From Spirochaetota bacterium (GTDB lineage Bacteria; Spirochaetota; Brachyspiria; Brachyspirales; JACRPF01), in contig JACRPF010000005.1 of the NCBI GenBank assembly GCA_016214035.1, positions 521,079-585,078 of the forward strand: a stretch of 64,000 bases of DNA, written 5' to 3'. The first letter of the stretch is position 1; every line of letters starts with the position of its first letter. Positions 37,332 through 46,827 of this stretch are shown one piece after another. The notes beneath the pieces are model-generated. The model saw only the letters and a list, made by a program, of their open reading frames with translations. It had not been told where the DNA came from and ran no database searches. The position numbers and the translations under genes are program-made.

Positions 37332-39569
37332 GTGCAGCCGGAACATAAGAAATTGAGCACATTCACCGGCGTTGTGGCGCCGTCACTTGAAGCGATGCTC
37401 GGGGCCATTATATTTCTGGTCATGCCCTCGCTTGTCTCCCGTGTAGGACTGCTGCCGATGCTTGCCGTTATCGGCGGCGCTGCAGTCATCATGAGTCTCA
37501 CCGCGGTATCCATCGCCGCATGCGTTACGAACCTCACCACCATAGGACCAGGCGGCATTTACCCCCTGGCCCGCGCGTCACTGGGACGGGCCTTCGGCGG
37601 CAGCATCGGTATACAGCTGTTTCTAGCACAGGCGGCTACCACCGGATTCGTCATCGCCGGTTTCGGCGAGACATTGTATGTTTTTTTATCAACGGGGTTC
37701 GCTTTTGATTTCGGAGGAATGCCGCCGCATCAGGTGAAAATGCTTCTATCATCGGCATCATTTCTCGTTTTTCTGCTGATCGTCATCATCGGCGGAGATT
37801 TTACAGAAAAACTGCAGCTGCCTATCCTTACGATCATCATCATCTCCATCCTCGCCGTGGCAGTTGCCGTAATCATGCTGCCGCGAAGCATTCATGCCGA
37901 CGGGGGCATCACGATGATGCGCAGGGGACTGACTGCTGCAGCCCTGATATCGGTTTTCGCAGCGTTCTTTCCCGTGGTGAAAGGGATGACCGCCGGTCTG
38001 GGTATGAGCGGTGATCTTGCAGCACCGCAGCGAAGCATCGTTAGAGGAACTGCAATCGTTATCGTATCAGGCATCGGTATCTATATCGTCATGGCATATG
38101 TATTTGCGCGTATCAGTCCCGAGGCAATCCTCAGGGATGACTTTCTATCGGCGGCGGGTATCGCTAAGCTCACACCGCTCAGCATCATCGTTCTCGCCGG
38201 CATTCTTACCGCTACCGCATCCGCCGCGATCAGTTATCTGAACGCGGCGCCGCGCATCCTTCATGCCATGGTCCATGACGGCAACATCCCGCTGCCGGCG
38301 GCGCTCCGCGGACCATTGAACGCCGATACCGCGCATGCAGCCGATCTGCGCATTGCCACACTGATCACCGGGGTCTGCATCATACCCGTATTCCTTGTCG
38401 GCGACCTTATGGTTTTGGCTACCGTGGTCGGCATCGCTTTCATAGCGGTATACGGCTGGATCAATTGCGCGGCATTCCTTGAGTACATCTCCCGGAACCC
38501 GAGCTTCCGGCCGACATCGCGGGGGCACTGGCTGATATCGTTTGCCGGAATGATCCTGTGCGCGGGCGTTATCATCGCATTCAATCCGTTCATCGCATGT
38601 CTGATTGTCCTGTTCCAGGCGCTGCTCTTTTTACTGCTGTCACGGTTCAGTCCGGGGAAAGCATCCGAGGGCGTCTGGTGGGGAGTGGTTTTTACCCTGA
38701 TGACGGGGTTGTCAAAGGTCCTCGGGCGTATTGCGCAGGGAACGAAAAATTGGCGGCCGGTGGTGAAAATACTCGCGTTCAAAGGCGACGGCGCGAATCT
38801 ACGGCGTATCATCGCTATCGGAGAGATGATCGGAGAATATCTTGGAATGGTAAGTGCGGATATCTTCGTGGTCGGAGAAAAGAATTCCGGAGAAGATCTA
38901 CCGCCGGCATCGATATCTCAAAAGGCCATTCCCGTCGATAATCCGGCGGATTGCACGGAAAACATTCTGGTGGCCGCCGCAACCGCGCCGTTCATCCGCA
39001 TTGCGCCCAATACGATCCTTGTTGAATATCACCGCCATGTCAAATGGGAGAAGTTCATCACGCGGATATCCCAGATGAAGAGGAATTTACTTCTCTACAA
39101 AGACGGCGTTGTTGCCGCCGCAGGCGATGAATACTGTATCGATGTGTGGTGGCGGGGCAGCGACAACGGTAATCTTGCGGCGATGCTGGCACATATTATA
39201 TTCATATCAAACTCGGCGCGGCGCGTTGCCACCAAAGTCCGCATCATCAGGATGAAGGAAAAAAACGAGCAGGGGAACACGATACGTGCCGAAATGAATG
39301 CGCTGCTCGGCAAGGCGCGCCTCGTTGGCACAACCGTGCTGCTCGATGACCAACTGCCGCTGGTAGAAGCGATCCGGACGCAGTCGTCGTCCGCGCATCT
39401 TGTCATGATAGGCATTCCGGATACCCGTAACGAGATAAAGACCGAGAATGTACGCTGGTTCTGGGATAAATTGTATTATTCGTTCGACCGGCAGCTGTCC
39501 CGTTTCGATGATATGCCGCCGATCCTGTTTATCAAGGCTGCATTCACCCCGGCGCTTTTCGATGAATAA
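37332..39569 (+). CDS. SLC12-type (cation-chloride-cotransporter-like) APC permease with C-terminal cytoplasmic domain
   Basis: A 745-residue protein; GTG start 5 nt after the lipoprotein stop. About twelve membrane helices lie in residues 10-~450. The APC signatures are 'TTIGPGGIYPLARASLGRAFGG' in the first helices (the SLC12 pattern) and a conserved 'GMTAGLGMSGDLAAPQRSI'. The C-terminal ~290 residues are soluble alpha/beta ('VVKILAFKGDGANLRRIIAIG', 'NTILVEYHRHVKWEKFI'), as in SLC12 proteins. The substrate may be K+/Cl- or an amino acid; the sequence does not decide. Linked signalling genes suggest regulated ion or osmotic balance. Confidence 0.82.
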   Translation: MQPEHKKLSTFTGVVAPSLEAMLGAIIFLVMPSLVSRVGLLPMLAVIGGAAVIMSLTAVSIAACVTNLTTIGPGGIYPLARASLGRAFGGSIGIQLFLAQAATTGFVIAGFGETLYVFLSTGFAFDFGGMPPHQVKMLLSSASFLVFLLIVIIGGDFTEKLQLPILTIIIISILAVAVAVIMLPRSIHADGGITMMRRGLTAAALISVFAAFFPVVKGMTAGLGMSGDLAAPQRSIVRGTAIVIVSGIGIYIVMAYVFARISPEAILRDDFLSAAGIAKLTPLSIIVLAGILTATASAAISYLNAAPRILHAMVHDGNIPLPAALRGPLNADTAHAADLRIATLITGVCIIPVFLVGDLMVLATVVGIAFIAVYGWINCAAFLEYISRNPSFRPTSRGHWLISFAGMILCAGVIIAFNPFIACLIVLFQALLFLLLSRFSPGKASEGVWWGVVFTLMTGLSKVLGRIAQGTKNWRPVVKILAFKGDGANLRRIIAIGEMIGEYLGMVSADIFVVGEKNSGEDLPPASISQKAIPVDNPADCTENILVAAATAPFIRIAPNTILVEYHRHVKWEKFITRISQMKRNLLLYKDGVVAAAGDEYCIDVWWRGSDNGNLAAMLAHIIFISNSARRVATKVRIIRMKEKNEQGNTIRAEMNALLGKARLVGTTVLLDDQLPLVEAIRTQSSSAHLVMIGIPDTRNEIKTENVRWFWDKLYYSFDRQLSRFDDMPPILFIKAAFTPALFDE

Positions 39570-39582
39570 AAGTGTGCCAATC

Positions 39583-39610
39583 TTGATTATTGCGGTAAAC
39601 TGAGTATACT
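39583..39610 (+). promoter_or_regulatory. Predicted sigma-70-type promoter for the diguanylate cyclase
   Basis: TTGATT (39583-39588), 16-nt spacer, TATACT (39605-39610). It starts about 23 nt before the ATG at 39640. Confidence 0.55.
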
Positions 39611-39639
39611 ATTATAAGTCGTTTTCGAGAATAAATGCA

Positions 39640-40683
39640 ATGCAGCCATTACGGTCGAAATCATCATTTCTTATCATCATGGCATTCATGTCGTTGATGT
39701 TCGCGGCGCTCAACGCATATCTGCTATACAGCTATACTGAATCTACCAAGAACAGTTCATTAAAGATGCTGTCACTCGGGATATCACGCAGTATGATGCA
39801 GCGTTCATCAAAACTCGCACTGATCGGCATGACGAACGACACCCTCATACAGCAGATCGATACAACCATGCAGTCATTTTTCGATCATAAATCCGCGGTA
39901 TATTTCAGTTCCCCCCGTGTTTCCAATAAAGTTTCCGCGATGAAACAGGAATGGGGCGCTATCAAGGAAGCGATGACCCGTTACCGGCGCAACCCGTCCG
40001 CGGAGAACCGGGCGGTGCTGCTTGCATCAAGTGAACGCTACTCCGAGACCGCTGACGCCGCGTTTTTTGCACTACATGACAATGCCGAAGCAAAACGGAT
40101 ACGTCTGTTCGTCATTCTCGGGGGTATTATCTTCAACTGCGCGCTTATTATGATTATCATCATGTATACCAAGACGGCCGTCCGCGATCAATTAGAGCAT
40201 TTTGCATACGCAGATCCGCTGACCGGCGCATATAACCGAAGATCTTTAGAACTGTTCACTACACAGGCGCATGAGACATACCTGCGGGCGGGTATACCCT
40301 ATGCGATTACCCTCATCGATATTGATCGTTTTAAAGTACTCAATGATAAATACGGTCATAAAACCGGTGATGCCGTCCTTCAAGGGATCGCACATCAAAT
40401 ACGTAACACAACACGCAAACAGGATATCTTCGCGCGCATTGGCGGAGATGAATTTATCATTTTGCAGTCGCACGTAACGGGGATAGAAGCGCATAAGCAG
40501 GCGCAGCGTGTTCTTGCGGCAGTCGACAGAAAACGGTATTCCGGTAAAAAACTGCGCGTGACGATAACCATCGGCACCGCCGAAGTGAAAAAAAAGGAAT
40601 CGGTCAAAAAAGTGATTGCCCGCGCGGACCGGGCGCTCTATCGGGCGAAGCGCGGCGGAAGAAACAAAGCGGTATTTTTATAA
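39640..40683 (+). CDS. Membrane diguanylate cyclase (GGDEF)
   Basis: A 347-residue protein. A membrane helix (~7-29), a helical extracytoplasmic sensor (~30-148) and a second helix (~150-172) precede a GGDEF domain. The active site is intact (IGGDEFIIL near 267) with substrate-binding 'DPLTGAYNRRSLELF' and 'DIDRFKVLNDKYGHKTGD'. An RKQD inhibitory I-site lies five residues before GGDEF, so product feedback is expected. The substrate is two GTP, giving c-di-GMP. A dedicated promoter precedes it, and the MscS gene follows 60 nt later. It is probably active, unlike the degenerate GGDEF at 53953. Confidence 0.92.
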   Translation: MQPLRSKSSFLIIMAFMSLMFAALNAYLLYSYTESTKNSSLKMLSLGISRSMMQRSSKLALIGMTNDTLIQQIDTTMQSFFDHKSAVYFSSPRVSNKVSAMKQEWGAIKEAMTRYRRNPSAENRAVLLASSERYSETADAAFFALHDNAEAKRIRLFVILGGIIFNCALIMIIIMYTKTAVRDQLEHFAYADPLTGAYNRRSLELFTTQAHETYLRAGIPYAITLIDIDRFKVLNDKYGHKTGDAVLQGIAHQIRNTTRKQDIFARIGGDEFIILQSHVTGIEAHKQAQRVLAAVDRKRYSGKKLRVTITIGTAEVKKKESVKKVIARADRALYRAKRGGRNKAVFL

Positions 40684-40742
40684 ATAACTGAAGTGCGTTT
40701 CGGATATTCAAGGTTATCCGGAAACCGTACCGGGGGGGGCAT

Positions 40743-42251
40743 ATGCAGCGTGTGATGAAAATTGCGGCATTGTTTTTAACGCTGATTGGCATGCTGTCAG
40801 CGGCGTTGTCGAATGATACTGCTCAGCTTACAGCGACGAATGCGCCGGTGCAGCAGAAAAACACAGGTATATTGTCACTCGTGCCCGGGATGTCCGGTGT
40901 CGTTGAACCTGTTGCCGCGCCGACGAACAGTTCCGGTGAGGCCTCGAATACGCAGGTGGTGCAGAGCAACGCTGTTCCCATCGCCACCACTGCGATAACG
41001 GGAAAAGCACGGGAGCCGGTGAATTGGAGAGAGCTCATACTGCATATTGTCTTTGCACTTATCGTCACCGCCGTGCTTACAGCGCTCCTCATCGCAATGA
41101 AAAAACTGTTTCCCGCGCTCTACCGGCAGATCAAATCGGGGCGCGACAGTTTTATTCCATCGATAAAAATACAGAAATTAGAATTGCTGTCATCATCGCG
41201 AATTACCGACCTGCTTGTAAAGGCGGCAAAGGGTGTGCGTATCGGGCTGACGGTGATCCTTTTTTACTTTTATCTGCCGCTCATGTTCAGTTTTTTTCCG
41301 GCAACACGGGGTATCGCCACCGTGCTGTTCGGGTATGTACTCTCGCCGTTGAGATCCGTAGGGCACGGGTTTCTTGCATATCTGCCGAACGTATTCTTCA
41401 TCGGCGTCATCGGTGTGGTCACGTATTACGTGGTACGGCTCATCGGCTGGCTGTTCGCGGAGATCGGCAAAGGCACCATCGTTATTCCGGGGTTCTATAA
41501 GGACTGGGCCCGGACGACATTTCTCATCGTGCGCTTTTTTATCTTCGCCGTCGCCGGCATCATGGTGTTCCCCTATCTGCCGGGAGCCGGTTCGCCGGCG
41601 TTTCAGGGCGTGGGTGTATTTCTCGGCCTGCTCCTGTCGCTCGGTTCCGCTTCGGCCATATCGAATATTATTTCCGGTGTGGTGCTGACCTATACCCGCG
41701 CTTTCAGGGTCGGTGATTGCGTCAGGGTAGCGGAAACAACAGGCGAGGTGACGGAGAAATCGCTCCTGGTCACCCGGGTCAGGACGTTCAAAAACGTCAT
41801 CGTCACCATTCCGAACGCCATCGTGCTCGGCAGCCATGTGATCAATTACAGCACCGAGGGGATAGAACGCGGGCTCATCCTGCATACGTCGGTAACTATC
41901 GGGTATGACGTGCCGTGGCCGAAGGTGCATGCACTGCTGGTCGAGGCATCGCGCGGAGTAAAGGATGTACGCACCGATCCGCCGCCGTTCGTGCTGCAGA
42001 CCGCACTTGACGATTTTTCGGTACGCTATGAGCTTAATGTATACATCGACGCGCCTTTGCGCATGCCGGGAATACAATCGGATCTGCATCAGCACATCCA
42101 GGATTCGTTCACGAACGCCGGTGTGGAGATAATGTCACCGCACTATTCGGCGATACGTGACGGCAACCACAGCACCATTCCGGCGGAAAAACTTCCCGAG
42201 ACATATACGCAGCCTCCGTTTAAGATATCAACAGTACCCCACAAAGAGTGA
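40743..42251 (+). CDS. MscS-family mechanosensitive channel
   Basis: A 502-residue protein. The signal-like N-terminal helix and a periplasmic Thr/Ser-rich stretch are followed by about four to five membrane helices (~95-125, 165-210, 225-250, 270-300). A pore-lining TM3 (~300-330, 'GVFLGLLLSLGSASAISNIISG') precedes the MscS beta domain 'FRVGDCVRVAETTGEV' and 'VTIPNAIVLGSHVINYS', and a C-terminal alpha/beta domain. It releases solutes on hypo-osmotic shock in characterised members. The ATG is only 3 nt after a G8 run, which must serve as its ribosome site, an unusually close spacing. Confidence 0.92.
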   Translation: MQRVMKIAALFLTLIGMLSAALSNDTAQLTATNAPVQQKNTGILSLVPGMSGVVEPVAAPTNSSGEASNTQVVQSNAVPIATTAITGKAREPVNWRELILHIVFALIVTAVLTALLIAMKKLFPALYRQIKSGRDSFIPSIKIQKLELLSSSRITDLLVKAAKGVRIGLTVILFYFYLPLMFSFFPATRGIATVLFGYVLSPLRSVGHGFLAYLPNVFFIGVIGVVTYYVVRLIGWLFAEIGKGTIVIPGFYKDWARTTFLIVRFFIFAVAGIMVFPYLPGAGSPAFQGVGVFLGLLLSLGSASAISNIISGVVLTYTRAFRVGDCVRVAETTGEVTEKSLLVTRVRTFKNVIVTIPNAIVLGSHVINYSTEGIERGLILHTSVTIGYDVPWPKVHALLVEASRGVKDVRTDPPPFVLQTALDDFSVRYELNVYIDAPLRMPGIQSDLHQHIQDSFTNAGVEIMSPHYSAIRDGNHSTIPAEKLPETYTQPPFKISTVPHKE

Positions 42252-42545
42252 GGCTGCGGGTGCACCGGGCGGCCGGCATTCGCAGGTTTTAAGATCTACA
42301 GCTGCAGATGACGATCTATATGAATTCCGGTGCAATGCGGAGATCAAAATCGCTTAAGCAGCGCATCATCACAGTGCTGAGCGGGCATTTTTTCAGGTGA
42401 AACGCAACGGAAGGAACAAAGCCGTATCCTGAAAAAAATCATGTTTCATGCCAATCTGACTCTGTTCACGCGATCGCGCTCATCCGGACATAAACCAAAT
42501 AATGTATGTCTCCATAATTCATGTGCATATAAAAATATAAAGTAT

Positions 42546-42561
42546 TAATCCATTTGGATTA
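42546..42561. promoter_or_regulatory. Dyad related to the duplicated 20-nt element
   Basis: TAATCC-ATTT-GGATTA, perfect 6-bp arms. It shares TCCATT(T/C)GGATTAT with the two elements at 29202 and 29817. Here it lies about 140 nt before the FlgD-tailed gene at 42700. The remainder of 42252-42699 shows no gene. Confidence 0.4.
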
Positions 42562-42699
42562 TTTCAATGAGCGGTATTTATACACCGTTAACCGTATACG
42601 CAAACCGGGAGAATTATCCTAAAGTGATTGTAAGACCGCGGATTTTGGATACGGACATCCTGCGTCATCGCGGCAGAAACATTTTAAGTGGAGTCAGGT

Positions 42700-44532
42700 A
42701 TGAGACCAAAATATATACCGGCCGTGCTCATAGTGGTATGTGCAGCGGTATCAGTACTCACCGCGGCGACACCGTCATGGTGGAAGACGGGATTTGCGCA
42801 GCGGAAGGGAATCGTCATCAAAGATACGAACGCATGTACCAGGCATTTTGCCGTAACCATGGTCGATATAAGTTCAATTACCAATGAACTCGTCGATACT
42901 ACCGGCGCCGATATACGCGTGATCATGTCGAATGGCGCAATGGCGCAGGTATGCAAGGTGCTGCTTGACGGGTACCAGCGTGCGAAGTATATCGTTTTTA
43001 CCTACTCATTGAGCGCCGGGGCTACAAGTAATGTATATCTCTACTACAATTATAATCCGCTGTCGGGTAACGATATACCGGATGGGCGGAAGCCGGTGGC
43101 TGAATCGTCCTATGTAGCCGGCTCACGGCCGGCTGATTATCTCTTCAAGGCAGGTGTGGTGGGCGGATACGGCGGCGATTTACGGTTTATTAAGGATGTT
43201 CTCGGTCTTGAGTACGAAATGTTATCCTATATCCCCACGAACAGATATTCACATGACGTACTTATTCATAACGACAATTATGCCACCAACAATATCAGCA
43301 ATTATGTCAAGTTTGTCAACAATATCGTCGGCAACTTTTCCGACGGCCGCGGCGGCGGCGGCATCATCATGGGAAATACGTTAGGTAGCGTGACCACTAC
43401 CGAACGACTCTTGCATGTGTATGCCCCTTTTATTCCCGAGGGGGGGAGATGGTTCAATTCATATGCCAAGGTACAGGTCATACTAACGAATACGAATCAC
43501 TTTTCATCGGCATTGGAGGGAAAAGACACATTATTGCTGGACTGGGCGTCCGTATTGCGATATGGTTCCTACATTGACGTTGGTACCTCGACCGCACGCG
43601 GACCGCTTGATTATTCGCGATGGTATACCTATACCTATAATAACTCCGCAATCCCGCCAACCAGAACCACCAATACCAACCAGGCAACAACAATGTATTA
43701 TCGTGATTATAAGCTTTATTCTTACTCGCCGCTGCTTAATGGCCGGGAGTTCGTTGTCGGCTGCCTGACCAATACGCAATTCATGACACCGGCCGGTAAA
43801 CGCGTGATGAAACGTGCGTTTATCTGGACCGGCGGATTTGAAACAAATTACGATAACGTAATGACGCCGCAAACGACCATCCACGAGTCCGAATACGGAA
43901 CCTATGTGAAGGGCCTGCATGTTCTCGGGCAAGGCTCGGTATTGAAAGGCATGACTATCGAGGGGAAGATAATCTATCATGTGGATATGGATCGAACAAT
44001 GGTGCCGGTAATCGCCTTGAGCAATATTGCGTCTCAGAACGCATCGATTACACTGTCTGAAAGATCCTATTGGGCGGACAGCAGAACATATATGTTCTAC
44101 GGGAGATATTCATCAACGCCCGCGGTCGGCCGCCAGATGATCATGGTAAAACCGGACACCATGAAAGCGGCTGACGGCAGTACCGCTGAGAATCCGTTCA
44201 CGGTAAACGGGTTCTATTATTCATCGGGCAATGATAATGCCGACAAATATCGATTCATACCGCGAGTACTCCATCGTACGATAAGCGCATTATCCAGGAC
44301 AGAGGTGACATTGAATCTTACATCGCCGAGAAATGTGTCCATTGCGGTATTCGACAAGACCGGCGTCAAGGTACGCACATTGCTGCAAAACGCCTATGTG
44401 ATTTCCGGAAAGATAGTCACGTGGGATGGAAATACGGATAATAATCTGCCGGTGGCGCCGGGACTTTTTCTGATGAAAGTCGATATTGAGCAGGAAGGAA
44501 CATTCTATTCACATGTACGCATGCTTGAATAG
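42700..44532 (+). CDS. Secreted DUF2341-like surface protein with FlgD-like C-terminal domain
   Basis: A 610-residue product; ATG 42700 chosen because GTGGAG lies 6 nt upstream. The signal peptide ends near 'SVLTAATPSWW'. The following domain ('QRKGIVIKDTNACTRHFAVTM', 'GADIRVIMSNG', 'VYLYYNYNP') resembles DUF2341, common in large secreted proteins. The C-terminal ~80 residues are FlgD-like ('RNVSIAVFDKTGVKVRTLLQNA', 'VAPGLFLMKVDIEQEG'). It is the third protein in the window with such a tail but has no adjacent PorV gene. A G7 run at 43440-43446 lies in the coding region. Confidence 0.72.
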   Translation: MRPKYIPAVLIVVCAAVSVLTAATPSWWKTGFAQRKGIVIKDTNACTRHFAVTMVDISSITNELVDTTGADIRVIMSNGAMAQVCKVLLDGYQRAKYIVFTYSLSAGATSNVYLYYNYNPLSGNDIPDGRKPVAESSYVAGSRPADYLFKAGVVGGYGGDLRFIKDVLGLEYEMLSYIPTNRYSHDVLIHNDNYATNNISNYVKFVNNIVGNFSDGRGGGGIIMGNTLGSVTTTERLLHVYAPFIPEGGRWFNSYAKVQVILTNTNHFSSALEGKDTLLLDWASVLRYGSYIDVGTSTARGPLDYSRWYTYTYNNSAIPPTRTTNTNQATTMYYRDYKLYSYSPLLNGREFVVGCLTNTQFMTPAGKRVMKRAFIWTGGFETNYDNVMTPQTTIHESEYGTYVKGLHVLGQGSVLKGMTIEGKIIYHVDMDRTMVPVIALSNIASQNASITLSERSYWADSRTYMFYGRYSSTPAVGRQMIMVKPDTMKAADGSTAENPFTVNGFYYSSGNDNADKYRFIPRVLHRTISALSRTEVTLNLTSPRNVSIAVFDKTGVKVRTLLQNAYVISGKIVTWDGNTDNNLPVAPGLFLMKVDIEQEGTFYSHVRMLE

Positions 44533-44541
44533 CATATGAAT

Positions 44542-44594
44542 GCCGCATGATATAGCTGAAAATCGCGTTGCATTTCTGAAGCCGCATGATATAG
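44542..44594 (+). repeat. Direct repeat pair in the sulfatase upstream region
   Basis: GCCGCATGATATAG occurs at 44542-44555 and again at 44581-44594, 39 nt apart (close to four helical turns), before the sulfatase gene. A candidate operator pair, for example for the linked AraC regulator. Confidence 0.4.
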
Positions 44595-44633
44595 TTTTCT
44601 TCCGGTTACAGTATTTTTTGAACAGGAGCGGCT

Positions 44634-46028
44634 ATGGTCAGGCGTGAATTCTTAAACGCTGCCGGCGGTCTTGCCGGACTTTTCGCGTTACAATCACTTG
44701 CCGCGGCTGAGCGCAGTTCGTCTGAGGAAAAACCGAATATTGTCATATTGTATGCGGACGATCTCGGCTATGCGGATACCGCCGTCTACAGCTGCAAAGA
44801 TATTCCCACGCCGAATATCGATGCGCTTGCGAAGAATGGCGTACGGTTCACGAACGGCTATGTGAGCGGCTGCGTGTGCAGCCCGAGCCGCGCGGGGCTT
44901 GTCTCGGGACGGTATCAGCAGCGCTTCGGTTTCGATGCGAACGCCGAAGGGAAGTCCGCACCAGACGATACTGGGCCGCGGGCGCTTGATATAAAACAGG
45001 TAACCATCGCCCAGCGGATGAAGGCGCTCGGATACGCCACCGGCATCATCGGTAAATGGCATCTGGGAAGCGACACCGGCTATCGTCCCACCGAGCGCGG
45101 TTTCGATGAGTTTTTCGGATTCTATCCGTTCGGGATAGCGGCAAAGGACGTGCAGCTCTATCGCGGATTGGAACCGCAGCCGGCACCGGCTAATTATATG
45201 GAAGCATTCAGCGTCGAAGCGCTCTCGTTCATCGAGAAGCATAAGAAAGATCCGTTCCTGCTGTACCTGCCGTTCTCCGCGGTGCACGCGCCGTATCTCG
45301 GACAGCCGCCGTGGATCAATAAACTCGATGCCGATGTGCCCGCCAGCCGCAGAAAATACGGCGCCGATATCATCCAGATGGACGATGTCATCGGACGTGT
45401 CATGAAGAAACTGCAGGATAGCGGTCTTGAAGAAAAGACGCTCGTGTTCTTCATAAGCGATAACGGCGGTCCGGGCGGTGTTGCGAGCAATGCGCCGCTT
45501 TTCGGCACCAAATGGACGCTCTGGGAGGGCGGCATACATGTGCCGTTCATCGCCCAGTGGAAAGGCCGCATCCCCGCAGGAAAGACGATCGATGCCCCCG
45601 TCATCCAGCTCGACGTCATTCCCACGGCTCTTGCCGCGGCCGGTGTAAGCGTGAAACCGGATGGTCTTGACGGCGAGAATATTCTTCCGCTGCTGACGGG
45701 AAAAAATCCGCAAGCGCCCCATGACGCGCTCTACTGGCGTTTCGGCATTCAGTACGCGGTGCGCCAGGGGAACATGAAACTGGTGAAGCCGCACATCGAT
45801 ATGAAACCGAGACTGCATGACCTCTCCAAAGACATCGGAGAGCAGAAGGATATTGCCGACGCGAATCCGGAGAAGGTGCAGCAGCTGCAGGCGATGTGGG
45901 ACGCATGGAACGCGAAGAACGAACCGCCGCGCTGGATTGACAACCGCTGGAACGGCGAGGGCGCTCACGCCAAGAAAGCCGGCAAGAAAAAGACGAAAAA
46001 GAACGAGGACGACGGCGGCCCGCGCTGA
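44634..46028 (+). CDS. Family S1 sulfatase, Tat-exported
   Basis: A 464-residue protein starting MVRREFL, a twin-arginine-type signal, with a hydrophobic stretch to about residue 25. The catalytic formylglycine motif is C82-S-P-S-R86, metal site D42-D43 ('YADDLGYAD'), with 'GKWHLG', 'DNGGPGG' and 'LLPLLTG' as in arylsulfatases. It removes sulfate esters from glycans. A Cys-type site needs maturation by FGE or anSME, neither of which is in this window. The lysine-rich C-terminus (KKAGKKKTKKNEDD) is unusual. It opens a carbohydrate locus with an AraC regulator, esterase and glycosidase. Confidence 0.93.
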   Translation: MVRREFLNAAGGLAGLFALQSLAAAERSSSEEKPNIVILYADDLGYADTAVYSCKDIPTPNIDALAKNGVRFTNGYVSGCVCSPSRAGLVSGRYQQRFGFDANAEGKSAPDDTGPRALDIKQVTIAQRMKALGYATGIIGKWHLGSDTGYRPTERGFDEFFGFYPFGIAAKDVQLYRGLEPQPAPANYMEAFSVEALSFIEKHKKDPFLLYLPFSAVHAPYLGQPPWINKLDADVPASRRKYGADIIQMDDVIGRVMKKLQDSGLEEKTLVFFISDNGGPGGVASNAPLFGTKWTLWEGGIHVPFIAQWKGRIPAGKTIDAPVIQLDVIPTALAAAGVSVKPDGLDGENILPLLTGKNPQAPHDALYWRFGIQYAVRQGNMKLVKPHIDMKPRLHDLSKDIGEQKDIADANPEKVQQLQAMWDAWNAKNEPPRWIDNRWNGEGAHAKKAGKKKTKKNEDDGGPR

Positions 46029-46109
46029 GTTCTGCGTTCCGTTCAGCCGTCGATTACAGGTTTCGCCGGAGAGATGTCAAGATTTTTTGCCTTCTTCGAT
46101 GACTGTCCG

Positions 46110-46664
46110 TTATTTCGCCATAAGGGCGAGGTCGTCGATCATCATGCGTACCATCGGCGCGCTCTTTTTGCCGACACTGAATGTTATCCAAACCGCCTTT
46201 TTCAGGTCGGCATCGGTGATGGCTGTTCCGGTACCTTCTTTCTTGAGCGCGGTGAAGGGAACTTTGAACTCCTGCCAATTGGTGCTCACGGTCACGCCCG
46301 CGATGAACCGGATCTCCTTTTTCGCGTCATCAAGATATGTCACGGTTATCGCCGTACCGGGATCGGTGTCGGCCTTTGCCATGAACGAAAGACCGGAATA
46401 TTTTGCCGGATCAAGATCGCCCGCTTTTATTTTGAGGAGACGGAACCATGCATAGGTGAATTTTTCAAAATTCGCCACCGTTTTGAGGGCCATGCCGCGC
46501 GTTTTATCCACCGGTTCAACCACGGACAACTGCACATTATCTTTCGCCGCCCAAGCCGAAGCATCGAACTTCTCGAAATTATCAAGCATCTTCGACTGAG
46601 ATAACAGCGTTGCAGCAGCAACCAGCATGATGAGAAGGGTACACGGAATTGATCTCAACCTCAT
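46110..46664 (-). CDS. Secreted CBM-like (CIA30/galactose-binding-type) protein
   Basis: A 184-residue product. The start at 46664 is preferred because an upstream ATG (46676) contains the GGAG site that serves it. The signal peptide ends about 'AATLLSQSK'. The mature domain 'LDNFEKFDASAWAAKDNVQ', in pieces, with 'SFMAKADTDPGTAITVTYLDD' and 'MVRMMIDDLALM' has the layout of carbohydrate-binding beta-sandwiches. It is convergent with the sulfatase and downstream of AraC. It probably binds a glycan; no active site is seen. Confidence 0.6.
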   Translation of the reverse strand: MRLRSIPCTLLIMLVAAATLLSQSKMLDNFEKFDASAWAAKDNVQLSVVEPVDKTRGMALKTVANFEKFTYAWFRLLKIKAGDLDPAKYSGLSFMAKADTDPGTAITVTYLDDAKKEIRFIAGVTVSTNWQEFKVPFTALKKEGTGTAITDADLKKAVWITFSVGKKSAPMVRMMIDDLALMAK

Positions 46665-46827
46665 AGGACACTCCATATTATTATATTTTCATGATAAGTA
46701 TACATCATCTCGACCCCGGATGCAATAATGGGAACGTGGCAGTGAACGGATTTCCCGCAGCGGCCGTGTACCGTGCGGACGGCCATCCGCCCCCGACGAT
46801 TGTATCAGATAACGCGGCATCGCATGC

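Noticed and set aside
42481..42483. Possible third micro-gene start 66 nt from the dyad at 42546
   Set aside because: The ATG on the minus strand hits a stop after five codons and has no ribosome site; the spacing match is chance.
42567..42887. 106-codon frame before the DUF2341-like gene
   Set aside because: It overlaps the real gene in another frame, with no ribosome site and no recognisable protein features.
44694..45968. 424-codon minus-strand frame inside the sulfatase
   Set aside because: A full shadow of a well-supported sulfatase; the translation is Arg/His-rich without domains.
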